Assembly: GCA_029287645.1 (NCBI GenBank)
Contig: JARFQS010000571.1
Location: 1-7,817 of the forward strand
DNA length: 7,817 nucleotides
Reading direction: 5' to 3'
DNA from: Thermoanaerobaculia bacterium
GTDB taxonomy: Bacteria; Acidobacteriota; Thermoanaerobaculia; Multivoradales; JAHEKO01
The position numbers and the translations under genes were made by a program. How positions within the stretch are numbered: the stretch's first letter is position 1; every line of letters starts with the position of its first letter. This document shows, piece by piece, positions 1 through 5,156 of the stretch. The notes beneath the pieces were generated by a model. It worked only from the letters and a program-made list of their open reading frames with translations, did no database searches and was not told where the DNA came from.

Positions 1-701
1 TCGACCACGTCGCAACCCTGAGACAGGCTCGCATGGCGGCCTATCCAGACCCGATCGAGGCAGCTGAGATCGCCGAGCGCCAGGGTGCTTCCGGCATCAC
101 GATTCACCTGCGCAGCGATCGCAGACACATCCAGGAACACGACCTCGCGAGCCTGCGCCAGGTGGTCAAGGGAAAGCTGAATCTGGAGATGGCCACCACG
201 GAGGAAATGACCACGATCGCTTTGCGCTACGGACCCGACCAGGTCAGCCTGGTGCCGGAGCGCCCCGAAGAGGTCACCACAGAGGGAGGTCTCGACCTCC
301 TGTCATCGGGCGAGCGCGTCGTCGCGACGGCCAAGCAGCTCAAGGCCAAGGGGATCGTCGTTTCGGTGTTCGTCGACCCGGAGCCACGGCAGATAGAGCA
401 TCTCCTATCGATTACCGCAGGCTATATCGAGGGCTTCGAAATCAACACCGACCGCTATTCCACCGCCGACGGAGAGGCCGCCGCGGAAAGAGAGCTCAGG
501 AAGATCGTCCAGGTTACGAACATGGGCCTGGAAGGTGGTCTGAGAGTTTTTGCGGGTCACGGCCTCAATACCGCAAACGTCGGTGCTGTAGCCTCGGTTC
601 CAGGAATCGAGGAGCTCAACATCGGCCACTCCATCGTCTCGCGTGCCGTCATCGTCGGCATGGAGGAGGCGGTGCGGGAAATGCTCGTCGCCATGGGCTG
701 A
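1..701 (+). CDS. pdxJ: Pyridoxine 5'-phosphate synthase, 5' end cut by window edge
   Basis: PdxJ condenses 1-deoxy-D-xylulose 5-phosphate with 3-amino-2-oxopropyl phosphate to form pyridoxine 5'-phosphate, the last ring-forming step of DXP-dependent vitamin B6 synthesis in the cytoplasm. The reading frame is open from base 3 and begins DHVATLRQAR, the conserved segment that follows the family's N-terminal G-V-N-I/V motif. The ATG at 33 is therefore internal, and only about 8-10 residues are missing. In 232 visible residues I see the family landmarks GITIHLRSDRRHI (32-43), NLEMATTEEM (60-69), LVPERPEEVTTEGGLD (83-98), AGHGLN (184-189) and ELNIGHSIVSRAV (204-216), which supply the phosphate-binding and catalytic His/Glu residues. 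Total length matches the usual 235-245. One oddity is that the family's E-(I/L)-H-T-G-x-Y segment reads E-I-N-T-D-R-Y at 146-152. The gene converges with the next gene across 10 bp, with no clear terminator between them. Confidence 0.95.
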   Translation, partial: DHVATLRQARMAAYPDPIEAAEIAERQGASGITIHLRSDRRHIQEHDLASLRQVVKGKLNLEMATTEEMTTIALRYGPDQVSLVPERPEEVTTEGGLDLLSSGERVVATAKQLKAKGIVVSVFVDPEPRQIEHLLSITAGYIEGFEINTDRYSTADGEAAAERELRKIVQVTNMGLEGGLRVFAGHGLNTANVGAVASVPGIEELNIGHSIVSRAVIVGMEEAVREMLVAMG

Positions 702-711
702 GTGCCCTGGA

Positions 712-927
712 CTACCGCTCGACTTCTATAGGCTCTTCGACTTCCTCTTCCGGCTCCTTGAAGATCAGAGCCGTCTCCTGAATCGGCAGCAGCACCCGGT
801 GGGTCTTGTCCCCGAACGAGTACTGCAATACGTAGTACCCGCTCTCGGAGATCTGATGCAGGGCACCTTCGACCCCTTTGAGTCCCGCCAACTCGTTGTG
901 GATCAAGACAGCAACAGGAAGCTCCAT
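712..927 (-). CDS. Small acidic-tailed hypothetical protein (71 aa), cotranscribed with response regulator
   Basis: I do not recognise this family. The start is the ATG at 927, four bases after the regulator's TAG stop, with GGAGGG eight bases upstream lying inside the regulator's last codons. Translation is therefore probably coupled. A longer reading back to 1032 would run over the regulator's helix-turn-helix and is rejected. The protein begins MELPVAVLIHNELAGLKGVE and looks like a compact alternating strand/helix domain over about residues 1-56, with alternating hydrophobic stretches AVLIH, YYVLQY and RVLLPI. It ends in a strongly acidic tail (EPEEEVEEPIEVE, 58-70). There is no signal peptide, membrane segment or cysteine. 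Position suggests a role linked to the regulator, for example an accessory or feedback partner, but that is inference. The coding call rests on the ribosome binding site, tight spacing and protein-like composition. Confidence 0.7.
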   Translation of the reverse strand: MELPVAVLIHNELAGLKGVEGALHQISESGYYVLQYSFGDKTHRVLLPIQETALIFKEPEEEVEEPIEVER

Positions 928-931
928 CGCC

Positions 932-2320
932 CTATCCCTCCAGTATTCCTGCCTCGCGATACTCCTTGATCTTGCGCTGCAGGGTTCGAAGTCCAATCCC
1001 CAGAATCTTGGCCGCCTCGGCCCGCCGGCCATTCGTCATCTCGAGCGTCTCCATGATCGCCAGGCGCTCGATCTCAGCCATGTCACGCGGCTCTCCAACC
1101 ACGTTCTGCACTGGCAGACTCGAGCTCGCCAGGTGGCCCAGTCGAAATTCCGGTGGCAGATCCGCGACCCGGATCTCCTCTCCCTCGTGAAAGATCACCA
1201 TCGACTCGATGAAGTTCTTGAACTCACGTACATTCCCGGGCCAGGCGTGATTCGACAGCAGCTCGAGTGCTTCCGCTGAGAGGCGCTTGAGCGGCTGACC
1301 GTGCTCCTCGCAGAATTGGGCCAGAAAGTGTTCTGCCAACAGAGCCGTATCCTCCAGTCGTTCCCTGAGAGGCGGCACCCGCAGAGTGACCACTTTCAGG
1401 CGGTAGTACAAATCCTCTCGGAACCTACCTTCCGCCACCTCCTTCTCCAGGTCCCTGTTCGTCGCGGCGAGGAGTCGGAAATCGACGTCGATCAGCTCCC
1501 CTCCACCGACGCGCATGACCTGTTTCTCCTCGAGAACCCGCAGGAGCTTGACCTGGAGCTCCGGGTAGAGCTCGCTGATCTCGTCCAGAAACAGCGTCCC
1601 CCGATGGGCCAGCTCGAACTTGCCAATCTTGCGGGCGACGGCCCCCGTAAAGGACCCCTTCTCGTGACCGAAGAGCTCGCTCTCGAGGATGTCCGAGGGA
1701 ATGGCACCGCAATTCAAGGCCAGAAAACGCTCCTCGCTTCGCGGGCTCGCATGATGTAGGGCTTTCGCCACCAGCTCCTTGCCCGTTCCGCTCTCCCCGG
1801 TAATCAGCACGCTGGATCGAGTTGGTGCCACCAGACGCATCTGCTCGAAGAGGCGCTCCATCGGAGCCGACTTGGCGACAATGGCCTCGAAGCCATACCG
1901 CTTGTCGAGCATCGTCCTGAGCGTCGTGACCTCTTCCTTCAGCTGCCGTTTCTCGAGAACGTTCATGACCCTCTGACGCAGCTCGTAGAGATCGACAGGC
2001 TTGGTGAGATAGTCGTCGGCTCCAATCCGCATCGCTTCGACCGCTGACTCGATACTGCCGAACCCCGTCACCAGGATCACACCGAAGTCCAACTCGCGGC
2101 GACGCACCTCGCGCAAGAAGGCGATCCCATCGGTGCCCGGCATTCTCAGATCGCAGACCGCCAGTGCTGCCTTGTCGTTCTCTTCCAGAAACTGCAGGGC
2201 CTTCTGAGCTTCGTCGAAAGTACGAATCTGCAGTCCGGCCTTTTCCAAAGCAATGGCCATGGACTCCCTGGACCCGGTCTCGTCATCGATGACCAGTACG
2301 AGCGGTGCTTCTCCCGGCAT
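932..2320 (-). CDS. NtrC-family sigma-54-dependent response regulator (REC-AAA+-Fis HTH)
   Basis: A 462-residue two-component transcription activator. Phosphorylation of the receiver domain should drive AAA+ assembly, which remodels RNA polymerase carrying sigma-54 at -24/-12 promoters. The receiver domain (about 7-122) has acidic pocket D12/D13, phospho-acceptor D57 in CDLRMPGTDG, T85 and K108. A linker follows. The AAA+ domain (about 145-375) has Walker A GESGTGK (175-181), the sigma-54 contact loop as GSFTGA (222-227), Walker B LFLDE (243-247), AATNRD (285-290), arginine-finger region GRFREDLYYRL and WPGNVREFKN (360-369). A Fis-type helix-turn-helix closes the protein (about 430-455). Length is typical. 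The start at 2320 places VLVIDDE at residue 8 as in homologues. The open frame continues to 3160 but there runs antisense to recD2. The ribosome binding site is weak. No histidine kinase gene is adjacent, so the input signal and targets are unknown. I do not assign a specific name (NtrC, AtoC, ZraR and others look alike). Confidence 0.96.
   Translation of the reverse strand: MPGEAPLVLVIDDETGSRESMAIALEKAGLQIRTFDEAQKALQFLEENDKAALAVCDLRMPGTDGIAFLREVRRRELDFGVILVTGFGSIESAVEAMRIGADDYLTKPVDLYELRQRVMNVLEKRQLKEEVTTLRTMLDKRYGFEAIVAKSAPMERLFEQMRLVAPTRSSVLITGESGTGKELVAKALHHASPRSEERFLALNCGAIPSDILESELFGHEKGSFTGAVARKIGKFELAHRGTLFLDEISELYPELQVKLLRVLEEKQVMRVGGGELIDVDFRLLAATNRDLEKEVAEGRFREDLYYRLKVVTLRVPPLRERLEDTALLAEHFLAQFCEEHGQPLKRLSAEALELLSNHAWPGNVREFKNFIESMVIFHEGEEIRVADLPPEFRLGHLASSSLPVQNVVGEPRDMAEIERLAIMETLEMTNGRRAEAAKILGIGLRTLQRKIKEYREAGILEG
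936..941 (-). promoter_or_regulatory. Ribosome binding site for the 71-aa gene
   Basis: Reads GGAGGG on the minus strand, eight bases before the ATG at 927. It lies inside the last codons of the response regulator, which fixes the small gene's start and suggests translational coupling. Confidence 0.7.
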
Positions 2321-2363
2321 GGCGCCATTTTGGCATACCCATCCCTTGCCTGCCAGCCCGAGC

Positions 2364-2399
2364 TCCTGGAGTCCGAATCCAGGATGGGGCCAGGATTCG
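2364..2399. promoter_or_regulatory. Overlapping inverted repeats in the divergent regulator/recD2 spacer
   Basis: The 99-bp spacer (2321-2419) between two divergent genes carries two perfect inverted repeats. TCCTGGA (2364-2370) pairs with TCCAGGA (2378-2384) across 7 bp. CGAATCC (2374-2380) pairs with GGATTCG (2393-2399) across 12 bp. They share bases 2378-2380, so as RNA only one hairpin could form at a time. As DNA, the first resembles a dimer-binding site, and the divergent response regulator is an obvious candidate to bind it. I found no convincing sigma-70 or sigma-54 promoter in this spacer. Confidence 0.4.
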
Positions 2400-2419
2400 C
2401 GTAAACTCTCCGCGGACCG

Positions 2420-4651
2420 ATGGCGACGAGAACCCAGACGCAATCGACAGAGAGCGGGAGCTCCGGGGCGGCCAGCACCACCGTGGACGGGGTCGTGACG
2501 CGAATCGTATTCACCAGCGCTGCCAGCTCCTGGACTGTCCTCCGATTGACTCTCTCCGAAGGCAGGCGAACCCCTTTCACTGCGGTCGGACCGCTGTATG
2601 GCGTACAGCCAGGAGAACGACTTCGTCTCAGCGGCAATTGGGAGGAGGATCGCAAGTTCGGCCGACAGTTCCGCGTCACCTCTTACATGGCCCTCCAACC
2701 CAGCACCTTGGATGGCATCGAACGCTACCTCGGCTCCGGCTTGATCGCGGGGATCGGAAAGGTCATGGCCGGTCGGATCGTGGCCCGCTTCGGCCTCGAC
2801 ACCCTCGACATCGTGGAGAGCGAGCCCGACCGGCTCGGCGAGGTCGATGGCATCGGCCCCGTGCGAGCCGAGCAGATTCGCAAAGCCTGGCGACAACAAC
2901 AGGGCCTTCGCGACACGCTCGTCTTCCTGCAATCCCAGGGAATGACTTCGAGTCAGGCGCTCAGGATCCACAAACAGCTCGGTGAGACCGCGGTGGCGGC
3001 GGTGAGGGCCAATCCGTATCGGCTTGCGGAGGCAGTGACCGGCATCGGTTTCAAGACCGCGGACCAGATTGCGGCGGGACTCGGAATCACCGGCGAGGCC
3101 CCGCAGCGTGTCGAGGCCGGCCTTCTCTACGCCCTCGATCGCGCCGCCGACGCTGGCCACCTCTACCTACCCAAGCCCAGATTGATGGACGATGCCGGCG
3201 CCCTGCTCGGCCTGGACTCCGAAGCAGGGGCGCTCCAGAAGGCCATCACCGCTCTCATGGCCCGAAGAGAGGTGGTGATCGAGGCCTCCGAATCGCGGCA
3301 GGTCGACGCGGTCTATCGGACGAGACTTCACGCGACGGAAGCCGGCGTCGCCGCCCGGGTCGAGAAGCTCCTCGAGAGCCCCTCCGACAGCCGCGAGATC
3401 GATATCCCGAAGGCCCTGGCCTGGCTGGAGCAGAATCAGCACCTGGAGCTCGCGCCGCAGCAAGTCGAAGCCGTCCGCTGCGCTCTCGACTCGAAGCTGC
3501 TGGTCGTCACTGGCGGCCCAGGCACAGGCAAAACGACCCTGGTTCGCGCCATTGTCCAGATCCTCACGAAGGCCAGGCAACGCGTCCTTCTGGCCGCCCC
3601 CACAGGTCGGGCCGCCAACCGTCTCAGCGAAGCCACGGGGGCTCCTGCCAAGACCATTCACAGGTTATTGGAGTTCGACCCACGTCAGATGGTTTTTCAA
3701 CGGGATGGAGCACGTCCGTTGGAGGCTGACTACATCGTCGTCGACGAGGCCTCGATGCTCGACTGCCCTCTCGCCTATCACTTGCTCGACGCAGTGCCGG
3801 ACGGCGCGAAGCTCGTACTCGTGGGCGATGTCGATCAACTTCCATCGGTCGGTCCGGGACGCGTGCTTGCAGACCTGATCGATTCCCGTCGACCCGCCGT
3901 GGTCCGACTCCAGACGGTTTTTCGTCAGGCCGCCCAGAGCCGAATCATCACCAATGCCCATCTCATTCGGCGCGGCGAGATTCCCGACCTCGAGTCCAAG
4001 AGCCGAGCCGAGGACTTCTTCTTCATCGAACGCCAGGAGCCGGAAGCGATTCTCGAGACGATCCTGCACCTGGTGACCCGCCGGATTCCTGGCAGCTTCG
4101 GTTTCGACGCACATCGCGATCTCCAGGTCCTGGCACCGATGCGCCGCGGCTTGATCGGAACCGAGAATCTGAATCTCGAGCTCCAGCGTCTGCTGAATCC
4201 GCCTTCGAGCCAGGACTCCACTCCGGCAGGACGCCTGCGCCAAGGCGACCGGGTCATGCAGATTCGCAACAACTACGAGCTCGACGTATTCAACGGCGAT
4301 GTCGGAAGGGTGCTGCCAAGAGGCGAAGGGGACGAGGGTCTGCGAGTCGATTTCGGCCGGCGGAGGGTCGACTACGAACCCGCCGAGATCGACGAGCTGG
4401 TCCTCGCCTACGCCTGCTCGGTTCACAAGTCCCAGGGCAGTGAATACCCCTGCGTCGTTCTGCCGGTCCACACGCAGCACTACATGATGCTGCAACGCAA
4501 TCTCCTCTACACGGCAGTGACCCGCGGCAGACAACTGGTCGTTCTGGTCGGCGACCGCCGCGCCCTCGCTATCGCCGTCCGCAACGATCGCCAACTCGAC
4601 AGGTTTAGCCGCTTGACAGAGCGGCTGCTGTCCTCGGCTGACACCTACTAG
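2420..4651 (+). CDS. recD2: RecD2-type ATP-dependent 5'-3' DNA helicase
   Basis: A 743-residue superfamily 1B helicase of the RecD2 (RecD-like/TraA) group, acting in DNA repair and replication-fork maintenance without RecBC. An in-frame TAA at 2402-2404 makes the ATG at 2420 the first possible start. No good ribosome binding site is visible, and residues 1-22 are a Ser/Thr-rich leader. Domains in order: an OB-like N-terminal domain (about 23-90, GVVTRIVF and FTAVGPL); helix-hairpin-helix DNA-binding segments (about 98-225, with GLIAGIGKVMAGRI, LGEVDGIGPVRAEQI and VTGIGFKTADQIA); and the motor. Motor motifs are Walker A GGPGTGKTT (365-373), APTGRAA (393-399), Walker B VDEAS (441-445), GDVDQLPSVGPG (469-480), VFRQA (500-504), VFNGDVG (623-629), the UvrD_C_2-type AYACSVHKSQGSEYPCVV (663-680) and LYTAVTRGR (696-704). 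All catalytic motifs are intact and length is normal for RecD2. The gene stands alone, divergent from the response regulator and convergent with the bactofilin-like operon. Confidence 0.96.
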   Translation: MATRTQTQSTESGSSGAASTTVDGVVTRIVFTSAASSWTVLRLTLSEGRRTPFTAVGPLYGVQPGERLRLSGNWEEDRKFGRQFRVTSYMALQPSTLDGIERYLGSGLIAGIGKVMAGRIVARFGLDTLDIVESEPDRLGEVDGIGPVRAEQIRKAWRQQQGLRDTLVFLQSQGMTSSQALRIHKQLGETAVAAVRANPYRLAEAVTGIGFKTADQIAAGLGITGEAPQRVEAGLLYALDRAADAGHLYLPKPRLMDDAGALLGLDSEAGALQKAITALMARREVVIEASESRQVDAVYRTRLHATEAGVAARVEKLLESPSDSREIDIPKALAWLEQNQHLELAPQQVEAVRCALDSKLLVVTGGPGTGKTTLVRAIVQILTKARQRVLLAAPTGRAANRLSEATGAPAKTIHRLLEFDPRQMVFQRDGARPLEADYIVVDEASMLDCPLAYHLLDAVPDGAKLVLVGDVDQLPSVGPGRVLADLIDSRRPAVVRLQTVFRQAAQSRIITNAHLIRRGEIPDLESKSRAEDFFFIERQEPEAILETILHLVTRRIPGSFGFDAHRDLQVLAPMRRGLIGTENLNLELQRLLNPPSSQDSTPAGRLRQGDRVMQIRNNYELDVFNGDVGRVLPRGEGDEGLRVDFGRRRVDYEPAEIDELVLAYACSVHKSQGSEYPCVVLPVHTQHYMMLQRNLLYTAVTRGRQLVVLVGDRRALAIAVRNDRQLDRFSRLTERLLSSADTY

Positions 4652-4657
4652 AGGAGT

Positions 4658-4669
4658 CCGTCCGGACGG
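4658..4669. repeat. 12-bp perfect palindrome just after recD2
   Basis: CCGTCCGGACGG lies seven bases past the recD2 stop. It is perfectly self-complementary with no loop and is not followed by a T-run, so I do not call it a terminator. It could be chance in G+C-rich DNA or part of the 3' end structure of the recD2 transcript. Confidence 0.3.
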
Positions 4670-4693
4670 CCCGCCTGGGGGACGGCGTCGGCA

Positions 4694-4749
4694 ATGTAGG
4701 GGAGCCCCTTGCGGGCTCCCATGGGAGGGGTCAAGCCCCTCTCCTACAT
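4694..4749. repeat. REP/BIME-like element: two head-to-head palindromic units
   Basis: Two 28-bp units face each other and share a central CATG. The plus-strand unit is 4696-4723; the minus-strand unit is 4747-4720. Each starts with GTAGG, continues with one variable base and GAG, has a stem around a TTG-containing loop, and ends TCCCATG. Unit 1 folds GGGAGCCC (4700-4707) with GGGCTCCC (4713-4720). Unit 2 folds GAGGGG (4725-4730) with CCCCTC (4736-4741). The ends ATGTAGG and CCTACAT also pair with each other. A GTAG tetranucleotide directly before an imperfect hairpin is the known signature of REP sequences mobilised by RAYT (TnpA-REP) transposases, and inverted pairs are known as BIMEs. The location between convergent gene ends is typical. 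No RAYT gene lies in the window. Confidence 0.75.
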
Positions 4750-4768
4750 CAAGGGCTGGCCGCCACCT

Positions 4769-4833
4769 TGCCACGTCATCGCGCCGGATCCTGTGTGCTC
4801 TGCGATGGCCCTTGCGCTGCGCTAGACGTGGCA
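4769..4833. repeat. 9-bp inverted repeat enclosing a 47-nt segment
   Basis: TGCCACGTC (4769-4777) is perfectly complementary to GACGTGGCA (4825-4833). Inside, ATCGC (4778-4782) can pair with GCGAT (4802-4806) and GCGCTGCGC is locally self-complementary, so a branched fold is possible. A 9-bp match at this range could occur by chance about once in several such regions. It is listed because it sits in a cluster of other repeats. No function is assigned. Confidence 0.3.
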
Positions 4834-4876
4834 CCCCAAGACGAACCACCCGAACGAACCTCGGGCACCACTGATG

Positions 4877-4916
4877 GCAGTGAGGCAGTGAGGTACTGGG
4901 GCACTGAGGCAGTGAG
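4877..4916. repeat. Five tandem octamers (GCAGTGAG family)
   Basis: The run divides exactly into GCAGTGAG, GCAGTGAG, GTACTGGG, GCACTGAG and GCAGTGAG. Units 1, 2 and 5 are identical, unit 4 differs at one base and unit 3 at three. A decayed further unit may precede it (CACTGATG). This is a short minisatellite in non-coding DNA between convergent genes. It does not keep a reading frame, because the period is 8. Such arrays can expand or contract by slippage. Confidence 0.7.
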
Positions 4917-4925
4917 GACTTGAAG

Positions 4926-4947
4926 CGGCCGGCGCCCCTGCCGGCCG
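4926..4947. repeat. 8-bp perfect G+C hairpin
   Basis: CGGCCGGC (4926-4933) and GCCGGCCG (4940-4947) are perfectly complementary around the 6-nt loop GCCCCT. It starts nine bases after the octamer array. No T-run follows on either strand, so it is not a standard terminator. It could be another palindromic repeat unit or a stalling hairpin at the 3' end of the recD2 transcript. Confidence 0.45.
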
Positions 4948-4973
4948 GGTTGGGAGGGGGACCCCGCAGTCTC

Positions 4974-5077
4974 GAGATAGATCTCAAGGGTTCGGCGTGG
5001 GGACCTCCAGGGGGTTCTTGCAGCGGAAGGGAGAACAAGCCCCCTGGGGGCCCCACGTCGGACCCTCGCTCGATCTC
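4974..5077. repeat. Long imperfect hairpin (about 31-bp core stem), possible ncRNA or MITE-like element
   Basis: Bases 4987-5002 pair with 5051-5066 (16 bp, two G-U). After bulged A5003, 5004-5014 pair with 5040-5050 (11 bp, one G-U). After a TT bulge, CTTG (5017-5020) pairs with CAAG (5036-5039), leaving a 15-nt purine-rich loop. Beyond a short mismatched region, GAGAT (4974-4978) and ATCTC (5073-5077) can also pair. The whole element spans just over 100 nt. No ORF with a ribosome binding site uses it, and no transposase is present. It could be a palindromic repeat, a structured RNA, or a stem derived from a decayed inverted duplication. Confidence 0.6.
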
Positions 5078-5104
5078 CCCCACTGTTCCACTGCCACTCA
5101 GCAC

Positions 5105-5132
5105 AAAAAGGGCGGGGCCGAGGCCCCGCCCT
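5105..5132 (-). terminator. Rho-independent terminator of the bactofilin-like operon
   Basis: On the minus strand, AGGGCGGGGC pairs with GCCCCGCCCT around a small loop and is followed by TTTTT (5109-5105). It begins 24 bases past the stop of the bactofilin-like gene. No T-run lies on the plus-strand side, so it should act only on leftward transcription. Confidence 0.9.
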
Positions 5133-5156
5133 GAGAGTCACCCTTGTTGTGAAGCG

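Noticed and set aside
33..35. ATG at 33 as the start of pdxJ
   Set aside because: The upstream in-frame codons encode DHVATLRQAR, a conserved PdxJ segment, so the true start is before the window.
2321..2419. Possible sigma-54 promoter in the divergent spacer (TGGCAT...CTTGCC and GGGGCC...TCGC)
   Set aside because: The first has GG and GC elements about four bases too far apart. The second has correct spacing but too many mismatches to the -24/-12 consensus.
2321..3160. An 840-bp open extension upstream of the response regulator on the minus strand
   Set aside because: It lies antisense to well-conserved recD2 domains, has no recognisable protein features, and would place the receiver domain at residue 288. 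The ATG at 2320 matches the family's normal N-terminus.
4658..4720. Terminator for recD2
   Set aside because: The palindrome at 4658-4669 and the first REP-like hairpin are not followed by a T-run on the plus strand, so there is no support for intrinsic termination. The REP-like hairpins could still affect the transcript's 3' end.
4694..5077. CRISPR array
   Set aside because: The repeats are inverted, adjacent or of 8-bp period, with no regular repeat/spacer pattern and no cas genes.
3665..5104. 479-aa minus-strand open frame opposite recD2 and the repeat region
   Set aside because: It is the shadow of the recD2 helicase motor running on into palindromic repeats. No family motifs and no ribosome binding site support it.
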